Source: Thraustochytrium sp. TN22 (lineage: Eukaryota > Sar > Bigyra > Thraustochytrida > Thraustochytriidae). From it: 64,000 bases of DNA. Below, in pieces: positions 11,601 to 20,329 of the stretch. The notes under the pieces were generated by a model. It was not told the origin of the DNA. It searched no databases and was given only the letters and a program-made list of their open reading frames with translations. Position numbers and translations under genes: made by a program. Where the stretch lies: the NCBI GenBank assembly GCA_013306675.1, contig JABLUY010000044.1:1-64000 (forward strand), written 5' to 3'. Numbering within the stretch: the stretch's first letter is position 1; each line of letters starts with the position of its first letter.

Positions 11601-13022
11601 CCACCCGAGATTGGACGGCTGCGCCACCTCGTCGTCCTGGTGGCCCAGTCGAACGCGTTGGAGTCGCTGCCGGAGGAGATGGGCGCCATGCGCAGCCTGG
11701 AGCGCCTGGACCTAAGCCACAACCGACTTCGCGGGCGGCTACCGACGGCCACAGGCGCGCTGCGGCAGCTCGTGGAGCTAAATCTGGCGGAGAACCAGAT
11801 TGACACTCTGCCGTCCTCCATGGGCGCCCTGGTAAACCTCCGCATTCTCAACATGAACGGCAACGCGCTGAAGAGCCTTCCAAGCACGGTGGCATGCTGG
11901 CATTTGGAGCGGCTGTACCTCTCGCGGAACCGCGTCTCGGAGCTGCCGACCGCGTATGGCTACCTGGAGGACTCACTCGAGCTCCTGGACTTGAGCAGCA
12001 ACGTGATTGAGTATCTTCCTGCGGCGATCGCCTCACTGAGCAAGCTGCGGCACCTGGATGTCCAGCACAATCGACTGCGCGCCGTGCCGCCGGGGCTGGC
12101 CGACCTGATGCCGCAGCTGGAGACCTGGCGCGTCACACACAATCCTCTGGACGAGCTGCCGCCCAGGTTTGCGAATGAGGTTGCGGCTGGCGGGCCGGCG
12201 TCCGAGCTGCTGTGGTCCGGCTACTCGGACGGCCAGGTTGCGGACTGGGCGCTCGAGGTGCGCGACGTCTTCGACGCGTGCCGGAGCTGTATCGACGTGA
12301 GCCGCGCGCTGGCGCCCAACAGCGACCCTGCGCGGCAGTCGTTCTGGGAGTTCTCCAACGCCGTCAAGGCGGCTTTGGAGCCCGACGGCAGGTGGCGCGA
12401 GCAGCTCATGAAGCACGTCAACTTCTTCTTCTTCCGCGCTAAGGCGCTGGGCGAGGTCCCTCGCCTCGAAGCTCTCTACGGCACGGACGCCAGCGACCGC
12501 GCCGAGGCCATCGCGGCGCGCGAGCAGGAGCGTCAGCGACTCATGGAGGAAGTCAAGGACGCGCACATTGCGCGCGAGCTGCTGAGCCGCGAGGTCTACG
12601 CCGTGACCAAGCCCGACTTCCTGCGTGCGGAAACCAAGCTAGATCGCAACCTTGCGCGCATGCGGCGCGAGCAGGACGCGCGCCGCAAGGCGCAGATTGA
12701 AGAGACGCGACCCATTCACGAGCGCCAGGAGGCCATCTACATTGCCACAAAGCGCAGTCGCGAGGAGACGCGCAAGAAGGAGCTTGAGGAGTGGCTCGCT
12801 CACTTTCGTGAGCAGCACGAAGACTACATTCGCGAGCTCGTGCGCGCGGACGAGGAGGAGCAGGCCGAGCAGGAGCGCGAGCGACACGCCAGGCGCGCGG
12901 CCGTCGCCGCGGCAAAGGCAGCCACGAAACGCCCGGTCACGGACGGGCGGCGCAGGCCCTCTGTCGCTGCTAAAGAGGACTCCCGAGTGAGCAAGAGTGC
13001 TGGCGGCAGCACGATGAGTTGA
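8697..13022 (+). CDS. EF-hand, coiled-coil and leucine-rich-repeat protein
   Basis: ATG at 8697 (the frame also opens at an upstream GTG); 1441 aa, no intron needed. The order is: a low-complexity N-terminus rich in Ala, Pro and Ser; a unique region to about residue 350; four EF-hands with intact loops such as DRDGTGTIDFEE (about 375), DLDRSGTVELNE (413), DYDGSGAINEQE (451) and DKDRSGEIEYEE (488); a highly charged coiled coil (about 520-700); some 17-19 leucine-rich repeats of the short L-x-x-L-x-L-x-x-N-x-(L/I) type (about 720-1155); and a second charged coiled coil to the end. EF-hands imply Ca2+ binding and LRRs a protein-binding surface. The N-terminal unique region (about 180-330) is not recognised. 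The combination suggests a Ca2+-regulated scaffold, possibly cytoskeletal or ciliary, but function is inferred only. Confidence 0.92.
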   Translation: MAEPRSLLPAAAAAATATSPEGASASGASRDPPPPRNDALQPQLTLRRGKSTLHRQVIGSADDLPNAGASPTTIAAPPSAAPPPSSPPSGGTRPGTSETPVRASSSRQLGRSMSSKRILRAGASVRELKPLVRREAKLTMTKAAKRARIRAPSGDGSLADSDFEATLRSYLESGDFRARVIQLGSSYRVGFSETFLNLVGQVAAPMSIFLLRAKAKSKLNSIEEDEEFSNVNKNEAKAVCLGTISQRSYVAGQVAESLPDAGDDVDPEYFHGDCCFEYDDTFPGLVGEPLQWVGLALVKRAESKPVSLYPAVMFYGTFKDPETSQQRKRMPGKKRQVAEKQSAADEMHRKMREATTWEPGLGLRAIRRLLRSKLRYFDRDGTGTIDFEEFKTAMENLGLFLTETRLQKLFQACDLDRSGTVELNELPLALHINDQLRVRERVSPRDAFELFDYDGSGAINEQEFFEVVNVLPLMSMTRDKASKVFAKYDKDRSGEIEYEEFRTIWLSLCDVDRELSARVKESQEQAEAALRAELKEDPAALDHALVSMQKAHSRELQRVLGRRHGTKRRDLEARVRAEEEVEASEFAAARELAYKDAHELRLEHDLKQKAEKQQRRREMMAAKVAISKAERELRRQKQLEMSQRRRIEEREKVLRSHLNKEIRYREEKERAARRAERELRQQQEKEARARRGDDRLDLPGQGLRAVPEAIYKGPGAQDRLTYLVSMDLSGNKIESLPSQGMLFWCGNLRKLDIAANRLTSLPAEIEALESLEILSAGHNRLRALPSTIGALKRLVALNLSENEIEAVPQEIGSLHLRSLVLYKNAIKELPATLGELGATLQSLDVSLNALRDLPEEIGSLEALVTLDASWNRLQKLPPTLGKLAQLQTLVLSGNDLRRLPDSLQALQALQVLDLGRNDLIEIPASVVGLVSLVRLDVAQNRIVRVPRELGNVRNLQYLDFSRNSVRELPPEIGRLRHLVVLVAQSNALESLPEEMGAMRSLERLDLSHNRLRGRLPTATGALRQLVELNLAENQIDTLPSSMGALVNLRILNMNGNALKSLPSTVACWHLERLYLSRNRVSELPTAYGYLEDSLELLDLSSNVIEYLPAAIASLSKLRHLDVQHNRLRAVPPGLADLMPQLETWRVTHNPLDELPPRFANEVAAGGPASELLWSGYSDGQVADWALEVRDVFDACRSCIDVSRALAPNSDPARQSFWEFSNAVKAALEPDGRWREQLMKHVNFFFFRAKALGEVPRLEALYGTDASDRAEAIAAREQERQRLMEEVKDAHIARELLSREVYAVTKPDFLRAETKLDRNLARMRREQDARRKAQIEETRPIHERQEAIYIATKRSREETRKKELEEWLAHFREQHEDYIRELVRADEEEQAEQERERHARRAAVAAAKAATKRPVTDGRRRPSVAAKEDSRVSKSAGGSTMS

Positions 13023-13090
13023 TAGATGAATGTCAGCGCTGGGCCTCGAGCGATGATGGATGGTGTACATGATTCTTTTTAGCTGGGCAG

Positions 13091-13687
13091 CTAGCGATGC
13101 CGACGGCCGCGCTGGGCATAGGGCGCGCAGGCCGGGCAAAGCGTAATAAGGTTAAAGCCGGCCTGCATGAAGTGTTGGCAGTCGCCGCAGACGAGCCTCG
13201 TGCAGGAAAAGCAGCACGTCTTGGCGACCTCGCGGCAGCAACCGACGCAGTGCGAGGTGCAGCGCGGGCAGGCATCCGCGTCGCATAGGGGGCAGGAGAT
13301 CTCGCTAACGCAGCACATGTTGCAGTGCCGGCGCGCGCACGACGGGCACACATCCTTTCCACAGCAGGGCATTTTGCGCCGCACCTCGGCCCTGCGCAGC
13401 GTGGGCGGCGCCATCAAGTTCGCCGGCGGCATTTCGCACTCAAAGACCACGAACTCCAGCACGAGCCGCACCACGCCCGCTTCCATGCCACTGGGGCTGC
13501 GTAGCATCTTACGGGCCACCTCCAGTACGGCGGCCAGCCAGGCCTGCTCGTCCGCAGACATTTCCCCCGTGCAGCGCGCCAGCTCGCGCCCTCCGAGTCC
13601 GGTCCAGGCCGCCACTGCCTTTTTGGCACCGGTCAGCGCCAGCATCTCCGTCTCGCCCTTCGCCGCCGCCGCCACGGCCGTCGCCAT
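13091..13687 (-). CDS. Small cysteine-rich zinc-binding protein
   Basis: ATG at 13687, 198 aa, convergent with the LRR gene (68 bp between stops). The first 105 residues are an Ala-rich helical region. Residues about 106-190 hold some two dozen Cys/His in closely spaced C-x2-C pairs (CCGKDVCPSCARRHCNMCC, CPLCDADACPRC, CVGCC, CGDCQHF, CPAC). This points to several bound zinc ions, in a RING/B-box-like or LIM-like cross-brace. The pairs do not follow a canonical RING spacing, so ubiquitin ligase activity is possible but unproven. Confidence 0.75.
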   Translation of the reverse strand: MATAVAAAAKGETEMLALTGAKKAVAAWTGLGGRELARCTGEMSADEQAWLAAVLEVARKMLRSPSGMEAGVVRLVLEFVVFECEMPPANLMAPPTLRRAEVRRKMPCCGKDVCPSCARRHCNMCCVSEISCPLCDADACPRCTSHCVGCCREVAKTCCFSCTRLVCGDCQHFMQAGFNLITLCPACAPYAQRGRRHR

Positions 13688-15077
13688 CGCGCCCGCCCGC
13701 CCGCTCGCGCCGCAGGCACGCGCCGCGGCGCCTCGCTTTCTTTCTTTCTTTCTCTCGAGCGCTTTGCTTTGCTTTGCTTGTTGTTGATGTCTTGATGCGC
13801 TGCGGTCGCCTGGCCCAGTTGATGCCCCGGCGCGCCCGGCCTGCGCGCCGCGCCGCTCCTGCTGCTCTGCCGCGCGGCGCGCCTCGCGCCGTTGCCGCTC
13901 TGCTGCGCGCTCTCGAGGTACGCCGGCAAGCGAGGCAGGCGGCCAAGTCAGTTAGCTAGGCTAGGCCGACAGGCGATGATGATGGTGACCTGCTTCAAGT
14001 TGGGGTCTTGTTGTCCGCCGACGTTGTGCAAAGTGCGCTGCTGCGCTGGCGGCGGTACGGGTACCCGCGCCGCGGCAGTGCGGCCTTTCACTCCACTCTG
14101 CCAGTCTGCCAGCACCAGTGTGACTGCCTGTCAGTGGCCAGTGGCGGCCAGCGAGCGCTCGAACCGCAACTTGAAGCAGCTGGCCGGCGCCGGCGCGTGC
14201 GCTGGCGATGAACGTGCGACGCTCGAGCCGCAAGCCTTGAGCAGAGAGGAGGATCTGCGATGGCGATGACGTACGACGCTCGAAGCGCAAGCCTGGAGCA
14301 GAGAGGAGGATTTGCAGTGGCTCCGCGCCGAAGACGCGCGTCTCGTCTCCGAGTCGTCTCGTCTCGTCTCGTCTTGTCTCGCGCGCGACGAGCTTCTGGT
14401 GACAGCGAGCATGTCTCGGTCAGCTTTTCGGCTTGCGTACCCGCTCAGCTTTCTCTGCTGCGCGAGCATCGCATCTCTGGATGCGCGCGCGCGCAAGGTC
14501 GCTCGAGGCCTCAAACGAAGCTGCATTCCAAGTTCCCCGCGGGCGTCGAGCGCCGTCGAGCGCATCTCAAGGTGCCCTCCCTGGCCCTGCAGGCAGCTCA
14601 GCTCGGCCCAGGCCGAATCCGACGTTGCATTCACTGTCTGGCTCAAGCTTCCGTCGAAGAGAGACGAGAGAGAGACGAGAGAGAGAGAGACGTCGAGAGA
14701 TGAGAGACGTAAAAAGCCGCTGCCGGCGACAGGTGCGCCGCCAGCAGAGGACGGCGAGATGTACTCCTCGCCCACGCCGCCCGCCGCGCGCGGCTGGAGC
14801 TCCACCTTGCGCTCGGACGAGTGAGGAGTGCCCTGCGCAACAAGCTGCCGCTCGTGGTCGCTGAGAGAGGCCCGCGCGGCACCAGCCTGAGCGAGTGGTC
14901 CTCGCCGCCCTCCACTCCGCCGCCGCCGCGCCGCGCCGCCGCAGACCTGCAGCGGCGCGGGGCGCGGGGCGCGGGGCGCGGGGCGGCGGCGCGGCGGCGC
15001 GGCGGCGCGGGCAGCGCGGGCAGCGCGGGCGGCGCGAGCGCGAGCGCCGAAGCGGCTTCGGGGCCGAGGCGGCGCCC
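13688..15077. other. Long intergenic region with simple repeats
   Basis: About 1.4 kb upstream of the RPC5 gene without a convincing gene. It contains TTTC and TTTGC runs near 13735-13785, a GCTAG-type motif near 13955, an imperfect direct repeat (14218-14320), a TCTCG run near 14345-14390 and a GAGA tract near 14655-14700. Very GC-rich CGGCG runs lie at 14950-15060. Open frames here are GC-driven and show no family features. Confidence 0.6.
14218..14320. repeat. Imperfect direct repeat, two ~46-bp copies
   Basis: Copies at about 14218-14263 and 14275-14320 share GACGCTC, CGCAAGCCT and GAGCAGAGAGGAGGAT with a few substitutions. A weaker third copy may start near 14155 (GCGCTCGAACCGCAACTTGA). 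It is non-coding and of unknown origin. Confidence 0.7.
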
Positions 15078-16781
15078 ATGGAGGCCAAGGCAGAGCCCGA
15101 GGCGACCGTCAAGTCGGAGGCGGCCGTCGAGGCGGAAAATGGGGACGCAGACACCATGGAGGTGGACGCAGACGCGCCGGGCGAAGAGGAGGAGGACCTG
15201 GACGCGGACGAAGACCCGGTGGAGCAGATCTTCGACCTGTACCTGAACCGCGAGATGGAGGACGCCATGTACATGCTGCGGTACCCGCTGCGGTCGGTGG
15301 CGCGCAAGCCGCCGCGCGTGGCAAGCGCGAGGTACAAGCCGCAGAACGAGGTGCTGGAGACCACCGTGGACGTGTTGGACGCGTACCCCGATGATGACCC
15401 AGCCACGGGCAACCGCTATTTCCAGCTCCCGGAGCATGTGCTGGACATGACCGAGTATGAGCGCCAGAAGTACATCCAAAAGGTGCGCATGCAGAACTTC
15501 CGCTCGGTGCGTCTCAACACGCAGGAGCGCGCGTACGCGGCGGCTATCGTAGACAAGGAGTCCAACAGCGTGACCCTGGTCCCACTGCGCGGCATCTATG
15601 ATATGCTGCCCGTGATTCAGACTGGCTTTGAGTCACGCGATGGATACTTGGGCGAGGTAGGCGGCGAGGAGTCCGCTGGCGTCTCGCGGCCTGCAGAGCC
15701 GGTTGCGCAGCCTGTGGCCGTGCAGCGCGAGGCCACTTACGACCCGAGCCGGCAACGCTTCGCCAAGGCTCGCCAGAAGCTGGACGAGGAGCAGTGGGTC
15801 GAGCTCCAGGTGCACGAGCGAAACAGCCATCGCGCCAACGAGGCGTACAGGGGCTTGCGCTTTGCGCCGCCGGAGGCGTACGCGCCCACCTTTCTCAACA
15901 GCCCAGAGGCCGAGGACGGGGACACCGAGATGGAAGGCGCGGGTGCCGCGGCGCGCCGCAGGGCTGCGGCTGCGGCTGCAGCAGCGGCCGCCGCGGCGGA
16001 CAACGCCGCGGATGGCCTGACGTCCGCGCACGAGGCGTTCTCGTTGAGCCAGGAAGAGTATTTGAATGTGCTGGCGCCGCGGACGCGCCAAGAGCGCGAC
16101 GCGGAGCCTGTAAACGAGGTGGGCGCAGGCGAGAACTTGGACGATAAGGCACACGTTCGCGCGCAGCTCATCAAGCGTTCCTATGTGACGACGCAGTCCA
16201 TGGAGGCCTCGCTCACCGCGGCCTTTGGGACGACCCTCAAGGCCGAGTGGCTGCGCGATCTCCCCGAGACCCTGGGCACATATGCGCACCTTGTGCACGG
16301 CGCCTGGTACGTGCGTAGCGATATTTACAACGAGCAGCGCTTCGGCACGGCACAGACCGGGGTGGACGACGCCGACACACACCGCAACCACGTGCGCAAC
16401 ATCATCCTGGCCATTTTCTGTGAGGCGCCCAAGGGCCAGGTGGCTCGCACGGATATCGGCAAGGAGGTGCGCGGCGCCATCGCCAAGGCTATGCTGGACT
16501 CAGTCGCCGTGTACAATGGCGACAGCAAGGTCTGGCAGCTGCGGCTGCTTGATGAGAAGTACAGCAACCGCCACGAGCAGCTCGCCATGACGCACCGCAA
16601 CCGCCTGCGCGAGATGCGCTGCGAGGGCCTGCAGCGCGCGCTCGGCTTCCCACTCGACAAGGCGCATAGGCATGCGTACGGTACGGGCGGGGGCGCCAGC
16701 GCCTCTGCTGCCGCCGTCAAGGACGAGTCGTCCGGCGCCACCGGCGCCAAGGCTAAGTCCGTTGTGAAGAAGGAAAAGTAA
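15078..16781 (+). CDS. POLR3E: RNA polymerase III subunit RPC5 (Sin-like)
   Basis: ATG at 15078 in strong context (GCCCATGG), 567 aa. The frame is open upstream but only through GC-rich low-complexity sequence. After an acidic N-terminus (to about residue 50) comes the RPC5/Sin signature: an L-x-R-E-M element, then MYMLRYPLRS, matching the region where RPC5 proteins read (Y/L)-(L/M)-x-Q-Y-P-(L/V)-R-P. The conserved block continues to about residue 190. A poly-Ala stretch (about residue 300) and a basic C-terminus follow. RPC5 pairs with RPC4 in a TFIIF-like subcomplex of Pol III and works in tRNA and 5S transcription. The length fits the shorter lower-eukaryote forms. Identification rests on the N-terminal block. 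Confidence 0.78.
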   Translation: MEAKAEPEATVKSEAAVEAENGDADTMEVDADAPGEEEEDLDADEDPVEQIFDLYLNREMEDAMYMLRYPLRSVARKPPRVASARYKPQNEVLETTVDVLDAYPDDDPATGNRYFQLPEHVLDMTEYERQKYIQKVRMQNFRSVRLNTQERAYAAAIVDKESNSVTLVPLRGIYDMLPVIQTGFESRDGYLGEVGGEESAGVSRPAEPVAQPVAVQREATYDPSRQRFAKARQKLDEEQWVELQVHERNSHRANEAYRGLRFAPPEAYAPTFLNSPEAEDGDTEMEGAGAAARRRAAAAAAAAAAAADNAADGLTSAHEAFSLSQEEYLNVLAPRTRQERDAEPVNEVGAGENLDDKAHVRAQLIKRSYVTTQSMEASLTAAFGTTLKAEWLRDLPETLGTYAHLVHGAWYVRSDIYNEQRFGTAQTGVDDADTHRNHVRNIILAIFCEAPKGQVARTDIGKEVRGAIAKAMLDSVAVYNGDSKVWQLRLLDEKYSNRHEQLAMTHRNRLREMRCEGLQRALGFPLDKAHRHAYGTGGGASASAAAVKDESSGATGAKAKSVVKKEK

Positions 16782-16872
16782 AAAAGAGCCGACAGTGAAT
16801 GAAAGTTTACAATTGCAGTGCGCACGCACAGCCCTGCCAGCGCACGCACAAAACCAGACCAGACCATCAATC

Positions 16873-19645
16873 TCACTGCCACAAGGGCGTCCGAATGCTT
16901 CGCTGCAGCGCAACCGCCTCACGTAGGTCCGCCTCGTCGGCCACCCCGGCTGTGAGACGCTGAAAGAAGTCCGCAGACTGCCCGCCAAGCACGTGGCGCG
17001 CGGCCCACCGCAGAACGAGCCAGTAGCCCAGGCCCGGACGTGCGCTCCACGTGACGATCTGCCCGGCCCAGTACGCCAGATTCGTCTTCTCGTTCCACAC
17101 GATGCCGTCCTCCAGGATACGTCTGTGGATCGTGTTCCACGTATGATCGGGCGAGGCTGCTGCGGCCAGGTCGCCAGGTAGCGGCGCGTCGCCCTGCACG
17201 TGCAGGTGCGGCACCAGCGCCGCACCCGAGCCCACCACGCCCGGATTCAGATCGAACTTGCTCACAGACTCCTTGAAGCTGCGGAACGCGCACAGCACCT
17301 CGTGCTCGCGCTGCGCGACCAACTCCGTTACAAGCGCCGCCTGCCGCTTGCGCAACGCGCGCGCCGCGGCAATTGGCGAAAGCAGACCTTGCCGCAGGTG
17401 TACCACAAGCTGTTCGCCAAGCTCCTGGATGCGGAAGTCGTCCAGGGCCGTTTGCGAGGCGAGTGCCGCAAGGTTCGCGCGCACACGCTCGCCGCTCACG
17501 CGAGACACATGCTGCGCACTCCGCAGCCAGGCCGCCAACACGCTGGGCTCCACGAGCGACCAGCGGTCGTACACGCGGCGCGGCACGAGAACGGCACCAT
17601 CCTCGGTCCGCACCCCTGCTCGCTGCGCGTCCTCGCTCACAGGCTGCAGGCATGGTACAAAGTGAGACCACTCCATCTCATCCATGACCGCGCCCATGCC
17701 CTCCGCGAGCCTAGCATGGTGAGCCTCCCTAGCCGCACAGTCGCGCTCGTTGCCCTCCTCTGCGCTGATCACACCCCGCACGAGGTCCGCGAGCAGATAT
17801 CTTGGCGGCAGGAAGCAGTCGCTGTCCACGCTGTACAGCGGGCACGGGATGGCGCGCGCCGCGCTGCGCAGCAGCAGCATGCTCGTCGGCGCGTACGACT
17901 CGGGCACAATTACCATGTGCGCGCCGATGCCACGTGTGAAGCATGCCATGATGGATGTCACCTCCGCAGCGTCACAGTAGGCACCCACCAAAGGCACGCC
18001 CCAGCGCTCCAGTTGGGCGCGCAAGTCTAAAAGGAGTGCAGCGAAGTCCCGGAAGAGCGAGGTCTGCCTGTCCGCCTCGCCCGCGTCGCATGCTGCGCGC
18101 ATCGCCGCGGGGAGCAGCGCAAGCGCAACCACCGGGAGCGAGAGCTCTGTGTGCAGCCATAGCGCCAGCGCCAGCGCCCAGTTGTCCTCTATGCGGTTGC
18201 AGGACGCCGCCTCCCCGTCCACACCGCCGAGCTGCAGCCAGAGCACGATGGTGCGTCCGGCAACCTGCCTGCGCGGCGCCGGCATCTTGTACGCAAAGCT
18301 GCGCTTCTTGAGGATGGCCGGCCACTTCCCCAGCGCGTACAGCTCATCGCCGCGTGTCTCACTGCCTTCTTCGCACGGGGGCGCGTCCAAAGCTGCATAT
18401 GCAGACTGCCTAGGAGGCCGTGCTTGCCCTTTGGAAGACCCGGGTGGCATTCTTGGCGGTGTTGATTCGGACTGCGAGATGGAAGATGCCGAAGCCGCAG
18501 CCTCCTGGACGCGCAAGGCTGCCTCTCCACGGTCGACCAAAGGGCTCAGAACGACCACCTGCTCCTCCTGACCGGTGGCGCCCACGTCCTGCCTGCCCTC
18601 GGGCTCCTGCCTGCCCTCGGGTCCCTTCCGTTCACAGGCGTTTCCCTTTTCGACCTCGTGCTGTTCTCCGGCACCCTTTGTCTGCTGACTTTCACCAGTG
18701 ACCTCTTTTGGCTGTCCACATGCGACCTCCTCTGGCTTTTCACTTGCGACCTCGCCTTGCTGTCCCTCTTTCGCTCGATCCTTCACTGGGAGCTGTTCTC
18801 CTGTGTTCAGCTCTTGCTTGCCATGTTCTCGGGCAACCTCTCCTTGCTCAGGCTGTCCAAGAGCGTCCTCGTCTGCTTGACTGTGCCCATTTTGCTCATC
18901 TTCGGCAACCTCATGTGCAGAAAGGTGCCCTTCGCTCACATCATCTTCGTAGAGCTGAACGACGCGAGCCGCTGGTACGGTGGCAGTAGAGGATGTCGAG
19001 GCTGCATCGGAGATAGAGTCCTGGCCCCGCTGCGCCAGGTCAGTCGGCTCTTTCGCGTCCTCTTCCTGGTTGGACTCCTCCTTGAAGAAGAGGGCGTCCA
19101 CGGTCGTCGTCCCGTCGTGTATGGCGGTCTGCGAGGGAGGCTGCTGCGTGGCGCTTGCTAGTGGTAGCTCGTTCGAGCTCGCAGGTGGCGGTGCGGCGCC
19201 CCGCTCCGTGCCGATCGTGAGGAGGTGGCGGTGGCGGCGCTCCGCCGCTGCGAGCGCGTCCCAGAAATCGTCGGGCAGCGGCGCCGGGTCGTCGTCGCTG
19301 CGTTGTTGGCGGTCGGTCAGGGCGGCGTCAAGAAGGCGTCAAGACGGCGTCCGTGCGGCGCGCCGCGGGCGCAGTGGCGACCAAGTCAACTCACAGCACG
19401 GTCACGCAGCGCGAGAGGCCCGGGTCGGCCTGCACGCGCAGCGCGTAGGACGCGCACGGCGGCGGCGTGCGCCTCAAGGCGGCGCTGCGCTCCAACTCCG
19501 CGGTCGATCCATCGTTTGGATCTTCAGAACCCTCCCGTCGCGCGAAGGTGCGCTTGCGCCAGCGGCGGGGCGCGCGCGCGTGCGCGGACGCGCGCTCGAA
19601 GGCGTCCGCGGCGAGCGCCAACAGCCGGTCATCCTCCTCGGACAT
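16873..19645 (-). CDS. Divergent class II (CPD) photolyase-like protein, two exons
   Basis: Exon 1 is 19645-19395 and exon 2 is 19297-16873, giving about 891 aa. The 97-nt intron has a GTGAGT donor, a CTGAC branch-like motif and a CAG acceptor, and keeps frame. Residues 1-425 are an acidic, low-complexity N-terminal extension. A photolyase-homology region follows: an alpha/beta antenna domain beginning TIVLWLQLGG (about 430), with EDNWAL matching the DNWAL of class II enzymes, and a helical domain with PHLHVQGD where class II has SP(Y/W)LHFGQ. The helical domain also holds HTWNTIHRRILEDG and NLAYWAGQIVTW, resembling the class II WNAAQ and YMRMYWAK-x-IL-x-W motifs. The usual C-terminal DGRDPNGYAG stretch is not recognisable, so light-driven repair is doubtful; a cryptochrome-like or structural role is possible. 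Confidence 0.75.
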
Positions 19646-19693
19646 GAGAGGAGAAGCGGCTCTGCTTGAGTTTGGCAAATGCAGGCAGGCCAA

Positions 19694-20250
19694 GTCTTGG
19701 CAAGGCCGAAAGCCTTGGCAAGGCCGAAAGCCTTGGCAAGGCCGAAAGCCTTGGCAAGGCCGAAAGCCTTGGCAAGGCCGAAAGCCTTGGCAAGGCCGAA
19801 AGCCTTGGCAAGGCCGAAAGCCTTGGCAAGGCCGAAAGCCTTGGCAAGGCCGAAAGCCTTGGCAAGGCCGAAAGCCTTGGCAAGGCCGAAAGCCTTGGCA
19901 AGGCCGAAAGCCTTGGCAAGGCCGAAAGCCTTGGCAAGGCCGAAAGCCTTGGCAAGGCCGAAAGCCTTGGCAAGGCCGAAAGCCTTGGCAAGGCCGAAAG
20001 CCTTGGCAAGGCCGAAAGCCTTGGCAAGGCCGAAAGCCTTGGCAAGGCCGAAAGCCTTGGCAAGGCCGAAAGCCTTGGCAAGGCCGAAAGCCTTGGCAAG
20101 GCCGAAAGCCTTGGCAAGGCCGAAAGCCTTGGCAAGGCCGAAAGCCTTGGCAAGGCCGAAAGCCTTGGCAAGGCCGAAAGCCTTGGCAAGGCCGAAAGCC
20201 TTGGCAAGGCCGAAAGCCTTGGCAAGGCCGAACGCCTTGCCAAGACCGAA
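19694..20250. repeat. 18-bp minisatellite, about 30 copies
   Basis: A near-perfect tandem array of the 18-mer CTTGGCAAGGCCGAAAGC. Only the terminal copies carry substitutions. Because 18 is a multiple of three and the unit has no stop in any frame, the array is open in several frames on both strands; these are not genes. It lies between the 3' end of DRG2 and the start codon of the photolyase-like gene, about 50 bp upstream of that ATG, so it occupies that promoter or 5' leader. The unit contains the short palindrome CTTGGCAAG and the NF1-like half-site TTGGC. Confidence 0.95.
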
Positions 20251-20329
20251 AAGAGCAAGTCGCACGCCACACGAGAGCAAACGCAAAAAGGTCATCTCCA
20301 CAGTCATCGTTTCAAAGTGAGCCCAGACA

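Noticed and set aside
14895-15077. 61-residue N-terminal extension of RPC5
   Set aside because: It has no ATG and consists of GC-driven Ala/Arg/Gly sequence; the ATG at 15078 has the better context.
19694-20250. CRISPR array
   Set aside because: Repeats are contiguous with no spacers, and the genome is eukaryotic.
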